From: Niallia endozanthoxylica
GTDB taxonomy: Bacteria; Bacillota; Bacilli; Bacillales; Cytobacillaceae
Length of the DNA stretch: 64,000 bases
Assembly (NCBI RefSeq): GCF_008710145.1
Contig: NZ_VYKL01000028.1
Span: 82,231-146,230, forward strand
Direction of reading: 5' to 3'
The notes beneath the pieces are model-generated. The model made no database searches, was not told the DNA's origin, and saw only the letters and a program-made list of their open reading frames with translations. Both the position numbers and the translations under genes were made by a program. This document shows positions 46,994 to 54,941 of this stretch, piece by piece (positions within the stretch are counted from its first letter, which is position 1; each line of letters opens with the position of its first letter).

Positions 46994-48088
46994 ATGAAAT
47001 CAATCGGAATTTTAGGTGTAGGTCAAGCAGGTGGGAACATAGCTGATATCGCATCAACTATGGGCTTTCAGACTGCCCTTATTAATACGAACCAACGTGA
47101 TGGCTTAGCGAATACAGGGGTGGAAAAGAAGTATTTTGTCCCTGGTTATAATGGAGCTGGACAGGATCGATCAATCGGAATAAAAGCTGTTCATGATAAT
47201 AGCCAGGATTTGATTGACTTTGTCAAGCAGTCCTTTAGGAACATAAAGCTCTTACTCGTGGCTTTTTCAACTGACGGAGGTACTGGATCTGGTATGAGTC
47301 CGCTTTTAATCAAGCTGCTCTTAGATCAAATGCCTGGCACGAACATAGGAGCAATTGCCATTGTACCGGAGCAAAACGTGCTAGCGGGGAACCGAATCAA
47401 TGCAGCTGAGTGTATCGAAGAGCTTTCCAAAATCCAGCAAATCTCCTCTGTATTCCTAGTAGACAATGATCAGATACGAAAGCTGAACCCGCAATCTAGT
47501 AAACAGCATATCTACCATTCTGCGAATCATCAAGTCATGGCGGCCATAAACCATGTACTCGAAGTCACGCAAAAGAGTTCTGTATATGGTAACTTTGATG
47601 AGACAGATCTTATGAGAATTCTTCAGACAAGAGGAGTAACAATCATATCTTCAGCTGAGATTACAGACGCCAAAACAGCGTCAGACACTTGCAGTAAAAT
47701 TTACCAATCTTTGGAGAACTCTGTATTCTGTCCGATTGAGTCAGCAAGTCCCATACGTGCCGGTCTCATCTATGAAGGGTCAGAGAATATGTCAAAATTA
47801 ATCAATGTCCCCTCTATTTTTGAAAAGATTGGAGAACCTCTGCAATTATTCGAAGGAACCTATAACTCGGAATGGGATCCTACTGTAACCATCATTCTAG
47901 CGGGGCTATCATTCCCAACCAATCGCCTGCTTTCTCTTGAGCAATCCCTTGAGAAGAACAAAGATCGATTACAGAACCTAATGAAGAAGGAACATACCCA
48001 AAAGTATGAGTCTCGAGTATCTTGGTCATATAACCTAAAACCCAAAAAACAGGCAGGATCCCTATCAAACGAGCGATTTCCGGAGTAA
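46994..48088 (+). CDS. Tubulin/FtsZ-superfamily GTPase, solitary
   Basis: 364 residues with all nucleotide-binding loops of the tubulin fold: GILGVGQAGGNIADIA (T1), ALINTNQRDG (T3 region), FSTDGGTGSGMSPLL (T4 signature GGTGSG), and NFDETDLMRILQT, which aligns with the FtsZ T7 loop NxDxxD that completes the GTPase site of the next subunit. It therefore looks able to polymerise. It is not the main FtsZ: no FtsA and no division cluster are near and the C-terminal FtsZ tail is absent. TubZ is a possible relative, but no TubR and no centromere repeats are seen. RBS GGGAGGCGATGG. Alone in its transcription unit. Confidence 0.87.
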   Translation: MKSIGILGVGQAGGNIADIASTMGFQTALINTNQRDGLANTGVEKKYFVPGYNGAGQDRSIGIKAVHDNSQDLIDFVKQSFRNIKLLLVAFSTDGGTGSGMSPLLIKLLLDQMPGTNIGAIAIVPEQNVLAGNRINAAECIEELSKIQQISSVFLVDNDQIRKLNPQSSKQHIYHSANHQVMAAINHVLEVTQKSSVYGNFDETDLMRILQTRGVTIISSAEITDAKTASDTCSKIYQSLENSVFCPIESASPIRAGLIYEGSENMSKLINVPSIFEKIGEPLQLFEGTYNSEWDPTVTIILAGLSFPTNRLLSLEQSLEKNKDRLQNLMKKEHTQKYESRVSWSYNLKPKKQAGSLSNERFPE

Positions 48089-48111
48089 AGATTAAAAACA
48101 ATCTTATCGGT

Positions 48112-48250
48112 ATTCATCATATAAACATACAAGAGTAAATGCACTGGAAGCTAAGCTCCAGTGTATTTTCATTTGCAAAGAGAGAAAAAGGCTCTTTTCT
48201 TTTGTACTGCTGGAAGGATGCATAGCTGAGAGCACGGCTTCCTTCCATTT
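48112..48250. repeat. Dispersed repeat family B, copy 1
   Basis: About 135 bp shared with 52743-52880: CATTCATCATATAAACATAC, AGTAAATGCAC, hairpin CTGGAAGCTAAGCTCCAG, TTTTCATTTGCAAAG, TGCATAGCTGAGAGCACGG. It begins 24 nt after the tubulin-like stop. Part of the rest, 48370-48440, recurs near 60360-60440. Confidence 0.85.
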
Positions 48251-48369
48251 CTTTTACAGAAGTATTGCGGTAAACCGGCGATGACCATTGACTCCTTTTT
48301 ACACCCGCCCCCTCTCCTAACAGATGACGCCTAATTATATACAAAAGGAGAGCCATTCGATTATTCGAT

Positions 48370-48440
48370 TGCTCTCCAATGCATATATTTAATTACTTTT
48401 CTTCCATAAAATCCGGTGGAACATACTGTGAAACAAGTTT
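48370..48440. repeat. Dispersed repeat family B, second part
   Basis: TTGCTCTCCAATGCATATAT, TTAATTAC, CCATAAAATCC-GTGGA and AAACAAG resemble 60356-60432; 52886-52900 has the final AAACAAGATTTTT. Confidence 0.65.
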
Positions 48441-48497
48441 TTTCTAGGCGTTCCAATCCAAGTATTATCTTGTCTTTTTGATGTTTTGGAAGAAAGT

Positions 48498-49670
48498 CTA
48501 AATAGAAATTAACACTTCCTTTCTAAGTTCCACTTTTCGATAGATAAGTGCAAGCAACATGGATGGTATGGTACAAACAATCATTCCGATAAAGGCATAT
48601 CTAGGCTCGATTTCGTATAAATAGCCGCCAAAAAATGTGAATATTGCAGTACTCCAACTAAGCGCAAGCGCTGAATACACTCCTTGTGCTTTCGAGATCT
48701 GCGCAGGTGCAATATGTTTGATTAAGTATTTCATAAAGGCATAATGCCCCATTGCAAATGAGCAAGCATGCAAGGTTTGCGCTACACAGAATACAATCAC
48801 ATTCGGAAAGGAAAATACTAGTAACCATCGGATGGTTGCACCTAGTGCCGCCAATGCCAACAAGGAGCCAACTGAAAACCGTTGAAAGCTCTTGTCGGCA
48901 ATGGTAAAGAAAAGGATCTCTGCCAATACGGCAATGTTAAGAATGAGTCCAATCAAGTACTTTGGTGCATGGATTTCTTGTAAAAAGATATAGCCATAGC
49001 TGTAATAAGAGGCGTGTGCTGCTTGTAATAAAATGACGATAACAAGCACTAACCCAAAGTGTTTTATACGGAATAAACTCATCATTCCATGTTTTTTATG
49101 AGGATCCATTTTTGGTTTTTCCGATAAAATAACCGGTGAATGCATAAAACCTAGAAATAGGAATATCAGTGCCCCAAGTAACATGGCCCATAAGATTACT
49201 TCATCACCCCACGCCCCTGTAAACAAGGTTAAGATCATGCCAGCCACAACAAATCCAATCGAACCAAATGAACGGCTCTTGCCGTAATCCCCTAATTGTT
49301 TATGTTGTACAAGTGTACCGGCTACACTATCTAAAGCTGGCATTAGTGCTGGATAAAAGAAATGTAAAAGCAAGGTAGCCAAAAGTAATCCAGTAAAGGA
49401 AGTTGCCGGGATATAACTCAAAAGACTGATGATTGTACCAATAGCCATTACATTTAATAATGTTTTACTACTGAATTTTCCCGAGAAATAAGGAAATGCA
49501 ATCAAAGTAGAGAGACCTCTAACAACCAGTCCCAGGCTCATAATATAACTAGCTTGTGAAACGGTAATCCCTTTTGTATAAATCATCCATCCGGTCCAAT
49601 ATGGTAGAAAAATGCCCCAAGTCATAAAAAAACTAAAAAACTGACTGCACATCCAACGTTGTGTGTTCAT
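48498..49670 (-). CDS. MFS transporter, 3-phenylpropionate (HcaT)-like group
   Basis: 390 residues, twelve hydrophobic segments. TQRWMCSQFFSFFMTWGIFL, PALMPALDSVAGTL, GDYGKSRSFGSIGFVVAG are typical of the MFS_1-like family that includes HcaT and B. subtilis YwbF. Substrate unknown; nucleosides, sugars or aromatic acids are transported by relatives. The start MNTQRWM lies after TGATAAAGAA with no strong ribosome site. No operon partner. Confidence 0.82.
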   Translation of the reverse strand: MNTQRWMCSQFFSFFMTWGIFLPYWTGWMIYTKGITVSQASYIMSLGLVVRGLSTLIAFPYFSGKFSSKTLLNVMAIGTIISLLSYIPATSFTGLLLATLLLHFFYPALMPALDSVAGTLVQHKQLGDYGKSRSFGSIGFVVAGMILTLFTGAWGDEVILWAMLLGALIFLFLGFMHSPVILSEKPKMDPHKKHGMMSLFRIKHFGLVLVIVILLQAAHASYYSYGYIFLQEIHAPKYLIGLILNIAVLAEILFFTIADKSFQRFSVGSLLALAALGATIRWLLVFSFPNVIVFCVAQTLHACSFAMGHYAFMKYLIKHIAPAQISKAQGVYSALALSWSTAIFTFFGGYLYEIEPRYAFIGMIVCTIPSMLLALIYRKVELRKEVLISI

Positions 49671-49803
49671 TCTTTATCACCCCATTGCTTGTATCATAGC
49701 ATTAAGATTTTTACAATACTATTAGATATCTCATATTGCGAAAGGTGATATATAGAAATTAACAAATTAGAAAGCCTGATAAAGATTATAAAATAAATGC
49801 ATT

Positions 49804-49830
49804 GAAACGCGAGGACCATCTCTCCGTTTC
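49804..49830. repeat. Palindromic repeat, partial copy 16
   Basis: Only the left arm remains: GAAACGCGAGGACCATCTCT and CCGTTTCA, followed by unrelated sequence. Confidence 0.65.
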
Positions 49831-49880
49831 ATAAAAAACTAGAAATGGTTGTGATTAAATCATTTCTCCATCACACTTTT

Positions 49881-50750
49881 TCATTCCTTGTTCCTATATG
49901 ATAAATATTCTAAGAACCTTTTGGACGCAAGGGAAAGAGATTTTTGCTCTCTCATACCAATGCCAATATTTCTAAAAGCAGGAACTTCAAGCTCTTTCGC
50001 TATAATTTTGTGAGGAATCCGCTGTAAAATCAATTCTGGTAATATGCTGATTCCTAGCCCATTTTCTACCATAGACATAATGGCATAGTCATCCCAGGTT
50101 GTAAAATTAACATGCGGTGAAATATGATGTTTCTCAAAGATTTCAGAAATCTCCGCTTTTGCTCCCTTTTCCAATAGCATAAATGGACTGTTCAGTAAGT
50201 CGCTGATTGGAAAATTTTCACAATTAGCAAGCGGATGATTTTGTGGAATCACTACCAGCAAACGGTCTTGTTCCAAAAAAATTGTTTCCATTTCTGCCTT
50301 TGTCGGTAGCCGTAAAAATCCAAAATCAACACGCCCACTTAGGATCCAGCTCTCAATTTCTGTATAATCACCAAGCAGAAATTCAAAATCTATCTTTGGG
50401 TAATCCTTCTTAAAAACTTTAACAATGTTAGGAAGCCAATGAGATGCTACGCTAGAAAATGTCCCAATACGAATTATCCCAGACTGCATATCGTGTAAGT
50501 CCTCGATCTGCGTCATTAAGATTTCATGCTCATTACAGATTCGCTTTAATTGGGGCAGTAATTTTATACCATCCGAGGTTAAACTAATACCTGCACGACC
50601 TCTTTCAAAAAGGGTAACTCCCCATTCCGTTTCTAAATCGTTAATCATACGGCTAATCCCAGACTGTGTATAATCCAATGCTTCGGCAGCTTTTGTGAAG
50701 CTGCCAAATTCTACTGCCTTGACAAATGCCATGTATTTTTGGATATTCAT
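49881..50750 (-). CDS. LysR-family transcriptional regulator
   Basis: 289 residues from the ATG at 50748-50750, which has AAGGAAAAGGGT upstream; an ATG six codons earlier has no RBS. N-terminal helix-turn-helix (AFVKAVEFGSFTKAAEALDY, TQSGISRMINDLE) and the effector domain (IRIGTFSSVASHWLPNIVKV, LLVVIPQNHPLAN, MVENGLGISILPELIL). It is transcribed away from the EamA gene, separated by 348 bp; the usual arrangement of a LysR regulator and its target, though a repeat and a small frame sit between. Possible auto-control. Confidence 0.9.
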   Translation of the reverse strand: MNIQKYMAFVKAVEFGSFTKAAEALDYTQSGISRMINDLETEWGVTLFERGRAGISLTSDGIKLLPQLKRICNEHEILMTQIEDLHDMQSGIIRIGTFSSVASHWLPNIVKVFKKDYPKIDFEFLLGDYTEIESWILSGRVDFGFLRLPTKAEMETIFLEQDRLLVVIPQNHPLANCENFPISDLLNSPFMLLEKGAKAEISEIFEKHHISPHVNFTTWDDYAIMSMVENGLGISILPELILQRIPHKIIAKELEVPAFRNIGIGMREQKSLSLASKRFLEYLSYRNKE

Positions 50751-50849
50751 ACCCTTTTCCTTCCCCATCTGTTTTTATCATATACTTCATGAGAAACATT
50801 CGGTTTTGTAATGTATTTAAACATGATATGTTATTACTATCAAAAATTT

Positions 50850-50929
50850 GAAACGTGGGGACGGTTCTGCCGTTTCATTTCAAGAAAAAGAACTTCCCTT
50901 ATGAAACGTAAGAACCGTCCCTACATTTC
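50850..50929. repeat. Palindromic repeat, copy 17
   Basis: Near-consensus: GAAACGTGGGGACGGTTCTG, then GCCGTTTCATTTCAAG, right arm ATGAAACGTAAGAACCGTCC, ends ACATTTC. It lies between the LysR start and the small frame at 50951. Confidence 0.93.
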
Positions 50930-50950
50930 ATTAAAAATAGGAGGCTTATT

Positions 50951-51052
50951 ATGCCATTATCATATATAAATCCATATGTTAGAAAGCCCATTTCAACATC
51001 ACCGCCACCACCGGTTACTCCTTTACACACGCTTATATTTACAACAGATTAA
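50951..51052 (+). CDS. Possible 33-residue proline-rich peptide
   Basis: ATG to TAA, 34 codons, with a strong AGGAGGCTTATT ribosome site. It reads MPLSYINPYVRKPIST, SPPPPVTPLHTLIFTTD. It ends just ahead of the hairpin at 51054-51084 and 46 nt before EamA, so it could be a leader peptide or a free small protein. No family recognised. Confidence 0.5.
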   Translation: MPLSYINPYVRKPISTSPPPPVTPLHTLIFTTD

Positions 51053-51053
51053 G

Positions 51054-51084
51054 AATCTGCGAAATATAAGCTGTTTCGCAGATT
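51054..51084 (+). promoter_or_regulatory. 11-bp inverted repeat before EamA
   Basis: AATCTGCGAAA / TTTCGCAGATT with a 9-nt loop, no T-run. It lies just ahead of the EamA ribosome site and overlaps neither frame. Could be an attenuator, operator or translational control hairpin. Confidence 0.6.
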
Positions 51085-51098
51085 CGAAGGAGTAGACG

Positions 51099-51992
51099 AT
51101 GAAATCTAACATTCAGTTTATATTATCCATGATTATTTTCGGTACAATTGGTTTGGTTGTAAGATACATTGATTTATCTTCAAGTGAAACAGCTTTACTT
51201 AGCAGTTCAATCGGGTGTCTATTTTTAATGTTCGTATTTTTTGTCATGAAAAAATCTATTCCATGGAAATTAGTGAAAGCCAATGCTTCTATTCTATTTC
51301 TTTCTGGTATTGCCTTAGGAGGGAATTGGATTTTCCTCTATCAATCCTATGATTATACCACCATCACTAACGCAACGTTAGCCTATTACTTTGCGCCTGT
51401 GCTTGTCATGATTCTCTCACCAATGATCCTGAAGGAACCATTATCTATCAAAAAGATGGTTTGTATTGGTGCAGCGATAGCAGGGATGTTATTGATTGTT
51501 GGAAATGGTATAAGTGCATTTGAAACAGGGGATTTGCTCGGGATCTTTTTTGGGTTAATGGCGGCTGCCTTTTACGCTTCCTTAATGTTATTAAATAAAT
51601 TTATCCAAAACATGGCCAAATTAGAGATTACAATCATCCAACTTGGAACAACAGCTTTACTTCTCTTTCCATATGTACTTGTTACGGAAGGATTCGGTAT
51701 CTTAGAAGTATCAAAATCATCCATCCCCTTTATCATCCTGTTAGGAATAGTTAATACAGGTATTGGATTTTGGTTATTTTTCTCAGGTATGCAAAAGTTA
51801 AAGGGACAGAGTATTGCTATGCTAAGCTATGTTGATCCATTTGTAGCTATACTGATTTCAGGGGTCATCTTACAAGAACAAATGACAATGATTCAAATGT
51901 TAGGCGGAGCATTGCTTTTAGGTTCCACATTCGTTAGCGAAAATCAATCAATGAAAAGTTTGACACCATTAATGAAAAAGACAGCTAAATAA
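51099..51992 (+). CDS. EamA-family (DMT) transporter
   Basis: 297 residues, ten hydrophobic segments arranged as two EamA halves: LVVRYIDLSSSETALLSSSI, LSGIALGGNWIFLYQSYDYT, then GVNTGIGFWLFFSGMQKLKG and YVDPFVAILISGVILQEQMT. Such carriers export amino acids or metabolites, or import them. The LysR gene on the other strand is the likely regulator. CGAAGGAGTAGACG precedes the ATG. A terminator follows the stop. Confidence 0.9.
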   Translation: MKSNIQFILSMIIFGTIGLVVRYIDLSSSETALLSSSIGCLFLMFVFFVMKKSIPWKLVKANASILFLSGIALGGNWIFLYQSYDYTTITNATLAYYFAPVLVMILSPMILKEPLSIKKMVCIGAAIAGMLLIVGNGISAFETGDLLGIFFGLMAAAFYASLMLLNKFIQNMAKLEITIIQLGTTALLLFPYVLVTEGFGILEVSKSSIPFIILLGIVNTGIGFWLFFSGMQKLKGQSIAMLSYVDPFVAILISGVILQEQMTMIQMLGGALLLGSTFVSENQSMKSLTPLMKKTAK

Positions 51993-51998
51993 CGACAT

Positions 51999-52031
51999 AA
52001 ACAGTGGGAAACGAATGCTTCCCACTGTTTT
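51999..52031. terminator. Shared terminator between EamA and GNAT genes
   Basis: AAACAGTGGGAA and TTCCCACTGTTTT with an 8-nt loop; works for both convergent genes. Confidence 0.92.
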
Positions 52032-52042
52032 GATTCTTAAAG

Positions 52043-52546
52043 CTACGAAACTTTTTTCCCAAGAATAATCAAATCTCTCTTCATTCCATCTAATGTAGCA
52101 ACTTCTGGCAAATGTGCCCACTTCTCAAAACCAAAACTTTCAAATAGTCTAAGACTAGGCTTATTGTGTCCAAAGATAAATCCAAGTAAAGTATCAACTT
52201 CAAACTTAGGAGATTCTTCTATCACTTTGTTTAAAATCTTTTTTCCAAGACCTTTCCCTCTAAAATCTTCATGAATATAAATACTTATTTCAGCCGTTGC
52301 ATTATAAGCTGGCCTTCCGTAGAAAGATTGAAGGCTGACCCAACCACAAATTTCGTCTCCATACTCTACAACCCACAAAGGTCTTTTGTAAGGATTATGT
52401 TCATTAAACCAATCTAATCGATCGTTTACTGATACTGGTTCCGTATCAGCAGTTACCATTCTGCTTGGAACAGTAGAATTATAAATATCCACAATAATTG
52501 GTAAATCTTCTATACTCGCATCTTTAAATGTAATATTTACTGACAT
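52043..52546 (-). CDS. GNAT N-acetyltransferase, phosphinothricin acetyltransferase type
   Basis: 167 residues. The acetyl-CoA loop is HEDFRGKGLGKKILNKVI (R/Q-x-x-G-x-G/A). TFKDASIEDLPIIVDIYNST, STVPSRMVTADTEPVS, GWVSLQSFYGRPAYN and NKPSLRLFESFGFEKWAHLP are usual for the PAT/YncA subgroup, which acetylates methionine analogues or phosphinothricin-like compounds, though many members have unknown substrates. Monocistronic. Confidence 0.88.
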   Translation of the reverse strand: MSVNITFKDASIEDLPIIVDIYNSTVPSRMVTADTEPVSVNDRLDWFNEHNPYKRPLWVVEYGDEICGWVSLQSFYGRPAYNATAEISIYIHEDFRGKGLGKKILNKVIEESPKFEVDTLLGFIFGHNKPSLRLFESFGFEKWAHLPEVATLDGMKRDLIILGKKVS

Positions 52547-52676
52547 AAAAAGGCTCCCTTTTCATATTTTTAGTTCAATCACTAATTACATGTTATATTA
52601 CTTAACATTTTTATTGCAATAATAATTTGAGCCCTTATTTAACTTTCAGTCTAATAGTTTAGGTGTAAGCCCTCAC

Positions 52677-52719
52677 AATGTCACTTCGCTTAAAAATAGG
52701 CGAACGGTGCCTGACATTG
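52677..52719. repeat. Hairpin ahead of repeat family B copy 2
   Basis: AATGTCA pairs with TGACATT, with GCGAAnnnnnnCGCTTaaAA inside it only partly matching. 52547-52676 holds nothing recognisable. Confidence 0.4.
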
Positions 52720-52742
52720 TTCGCTAAAGACCATTTTAGCGG

Positions 52743-52900
52743 CATTCATCATATAAACATACAAGAGTAAATGCACCGGAAGGTAAGTTCCAGTGTATTT
52801 TCATTTGCAAAGCGAGAAAAAGGCACTTTTCTTTCGTTCTGATGGCGAGATGCATAGCTGAGAGCACGGATTCCTTCCATCAAATCTCATGAAACAAGAT
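52743..52900. repeat. Dispersed repeat family B, copy 2
   Basis: Shares CATTCATCATATAAACATAC, the CTGGAA-like hairpin (CCGGAAGGTAAGTTCCAG), TTTTCATTTGCAAAG and TGCATAGCTGAGAGCACGG with 48112-48250, and ends in AAACAAGATTTTTT as at 60428. Confidence 0.85.
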
Positions 52901-53002
52901 TTTTTTGGGCACTGTCACCATGTTAATCTTTTAGAGAACATGCTCATAAAATAAGTAACTAACGTATATTGTTAGTCACTACCTTTTTAGGAGAGATGTA
53001 TC

Positions 53003-53392
53003 TTGTACTACTATAATCATCCGTATTCGAACCACTTTATTAGCGGTTATAACTATCGTACGCCATATCTATACCCAACCACCGGAATTCCAAACGGGTA
53101 TAGCCATAATCGTTCTGCAACTAGGGTTAAATCATTTTCCAAAGAGGACGCAGCCGCAATCGCTTTAGCTATGGGCATTGACTTTAATAAAAGTAAGTTT
53201 GATTTAGATGAGTTTTGGATGGGAGTCAATGTAGAGCTTGAACACGGAAAAATATCGAGCCAAACGAATGTGACAAACGATGATCCTATTATGACGGGTA
53301 AAATTGCGTTGGCTCATCTTAACGAGTTTCCCGATTACTACAAAAGATTAAAGGTACTTGAGGAAGAAGCAAAAGCCTATTGGAACAAATGA
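53003..53392 (+). CDS. DUF5661 family protein
   Basis: 129 residues from a TTG with AGGAGAGATGTATC upstream. The first ~40 residues are Tyr/Asn/Pro-rich. The rest (FSKEDAAAIALAMGIDFNKS, DEFWMGVNVELEHGKI, NDDPIMTGKIALAHLNEFPD, YYKRLKVLEEEAKAYW) is a DUF5661 helical domain found in Bacillus and phages; the function is unknown. The Tyr-rich leader is reminiscent of spore-surface proteins. The TGA stop is shared with palindromic repeat copy 18. Confidence 0.83.
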   Translation: MYYYNHPYSNHFISGYNYRTPYLYPTTGIPNGYSHNRSATRVKSFSKEDAAAIALAMGIDFNKSKFDLDEFWMGVNVELEHGKISSQTNVTNDDPIMTGKIALAHLNEFPDYYKRLKVLEEEAKAYWNK

Positions 53393-53468
53393 ACTGCGGG
53401 AACGGTTCTGCCGTTTCACTTCAGGAAAAAGATTCCCCTTTGAAACGTGAAAACCGTCCCTGTATTTC
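53391..53468. repeat. Palindromic repeat, copy 18
   Basis: GAACTGCGGGAACGGTTCTG begins with the GA of the DUF5661 stop codon. Right arm AAACGTGAAAACCGTCCCTG. Confidence 0.92.
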
Positions 53469-53488
53469 TATATCTTATTCATTCTTAA

Positions 53489-53956
53489 TCACTTTACTTT
53501 TGCTATTCCTAATGCAAAATGGCTCCAAAGAATATCTTCTACTAATTCAACTTGTGACTCTTCACAATCAACAATTAAGATAACTTCAGAGTGTGTTCCT
53601 TTTAACACTCTTTTCTTTTTCTTTATAACCAATTCCATAAAAAGCCGAATAGCAAATCCAACAACAAATCCAACAAACGCACCGATCAATCCCCAATAAA
53701 TGGGTCCCCAAGCTAATTTAAAACCAATACTTGCTCCAATAACTGAAAACGCAGTAGCAAGCCCCATTCCAATATCAATCAAGCTTGTACCGTCTGAGCG
53801 ATGAAGGTTATCGAAAAGCCTCCGTTCTTCTTGTCGGTTATCCAAAGGGACAGCAAATATGCTTTCTTTTTTGATCCCTTTCTTTTCTAGCGTTGAAATG
53901 GCCATTTCTAGGAATCCAGTAGTTTCAAATGTTGAAAATAGCTGCACATCTATCAC
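53489..53956 (-). CDS. Small two-helix membrane protein of the duplicated cassette
   Basis: 155 residues. An N-terminal ferredoxin-like segment (VQLFSTFETTGFLEMAISTL, SIFAVPLDNRQEER) is followed by a Gly-rich membrane part (IDIGMGLATAFSVIGASIGF, WGLIGAFVGFVVGFAIRLFM) and a second alpha/beta end (LKGTHSEVILIVDCEESQVE). The layout resembles YflT/DUF1269-like stress membrane proteins but I cannot name the family. Its ATG overlaps the stop of the next gene by 4 nt. A decayed second copy is at 58239-58706. Function unknown. Confidence 0.75.
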   Translation of the reverse strand: MIDVQLFSTFETTGFLEMAISTLEKKGIKKESIFAVPLDNRQEERRLFDNLHRSDGTSLIDIGMGLATAFSVIGASIGFKLAWGPIYWGLIGAFVGFVVGFAIRLFMELVIKKKKRVLKGTHSEVILIVDCEESQVELVEDILWSHFALGIAKVK

Positions 53957-54741
53957 TTCACTTTTTGTCCTTTGAGTATTTTGAAACCGTTCGATTGATA
54001 ATTCTCGACTAAATGCTTTCTTAAATCTTTTTCAAAAAGTTTGTTATTCTCAACCGTATTGATATAAGAATCATAAGAGGCAAACCCATAGTGTGAAGGG
54101 ATAAAAAGAAGCCATTCTGGATTTATAACCGAGGTTGCTTCTTTTACTTTACCTAAAAATAAAAGTACCACCGCTTCTTGAACATGAGAATAATAATAAA
54201 AAACCACTAACCATACGATGACAAAGAGAGCCGTTAAAATCCTATTTATATAAAGGTGTCCTAATCCAGGGATAAACAATGACCACATAAGAGAAAGGAT
54301 GGGATTTCGCTTATCTAGGTAATTAACCTCTAACGCTCCTAATGACAAGGAATTAAAACGATGTTCCTCTCGCTCGGCTAAAAGATAAATCTTATTCATA
54401 TCTACTGTTGTCCGATAACTATCCCAAATTCCGAAAAGGTAAACAGGAATATACATAAGAAGCCATCTTGTGTCTAGTACCTCTTTTGCCATATCAATAT
54501 TCCCTTGAAAAGAATAAATCATGGATGAATTAACATGAGCTTTGATATTAACAACCACTTCCCAAATAAATAATGCATAGCCTCTAAGATATTTGGATAA
54601 AAGCATATGCCCGAATCCAGGGAACGCTGCCGACCACCATGCAATAATATAAGGGTTTTTTAAAAATAATTGGGTTGTACCAAAAATACTCACATGGGCT
54701 GTATAACGTCTGGCAGTATTATCACTTGTATAGTTGTCCAT
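53953..54741 (-). CDS. Multi-span membrane protein with two FPGFGH/IPGLGH repeats
   Basis: 262 residues from the ATG at 54739-54741, which has AAGGTGGATGAA upstream; the longer frame lacks a good site. Two internal repeats: NPYIIAWWSAAFPGFGHMLL and NPILSLMWSLFIPGLGHLYI, each followed by hydrophobic helices and a VLDTRWLL / VINPEWLL end. These P-G-x-G-H motifs recall small TM2/YIP1-like or DUF5683-like membrane domains. Function unknown. Translationally coupled with the following gene. Relatives: relic at 470-997 and pseudogene at 58703-59489. Confidence 0.78.
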   Translation of the reverse strand: MDNYTSDNTARRYTAHVSIFGTTQLFLKNPYIIAWWSAAFPGFGHMLLSKYLRGYALFIWEVVVNIKAHVNSSMIYSFQGNIDMAKEVLDTRWLLMYIPVYLFGIWDSYRTTVDMNKIYLLAEREEHRFNSLSLGALEVNYLDKRNPILSLMWSLFIPGLGHLYINRILTALFVIVWLVVFYYYSHVQEAVVLLFLGKVKEATSVINPEWLLFIPSHYGFASYDSYINTVENNKLFEKDLRKHLVENYQSNGFKILKGQKVK

Positions 54742-54861
54742 TTCATCCACCTTAAGGAATGATTTATAATATATTTCCAAATGTGGGATATATTTATGCA
54801 TTTTGACAGGCGCAGTTTCTGCGGTACAGAATCGCATGTAGTCTACAATATTGTACAAAAC

Positions 54862-54893
54862 CCTCGTTAACTCTTACTAGAGTCAACGAGGGT
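54862..54893. terminator. Terminator between antiporter and membrane cassette
   Basis: AACCCTCGTT / AACGAGGGTT stem with ACTC/GAGT inside. Both strands are A/T-rich beyond it, and it serves the antiporter on the minus strand. Confidence 0.85.
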
Positions 54894-54941
54894 TGAGAAG
54901 TTGATCTAATCATTAGACCACAGTGCAATACATAAAATATA

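Noticed and set aside
46994..48088. Main cell-division FtsZ
   Set aside because: No ftsA or division cluster nearby and no FtsZ C-terminal peptide; it reads as a divergent family member.
45000..48100. TubRZC-type plasmid partition locus
   Set aside because: No small helix-turn-helix gene and no iteron array around the tubulin-like gene.
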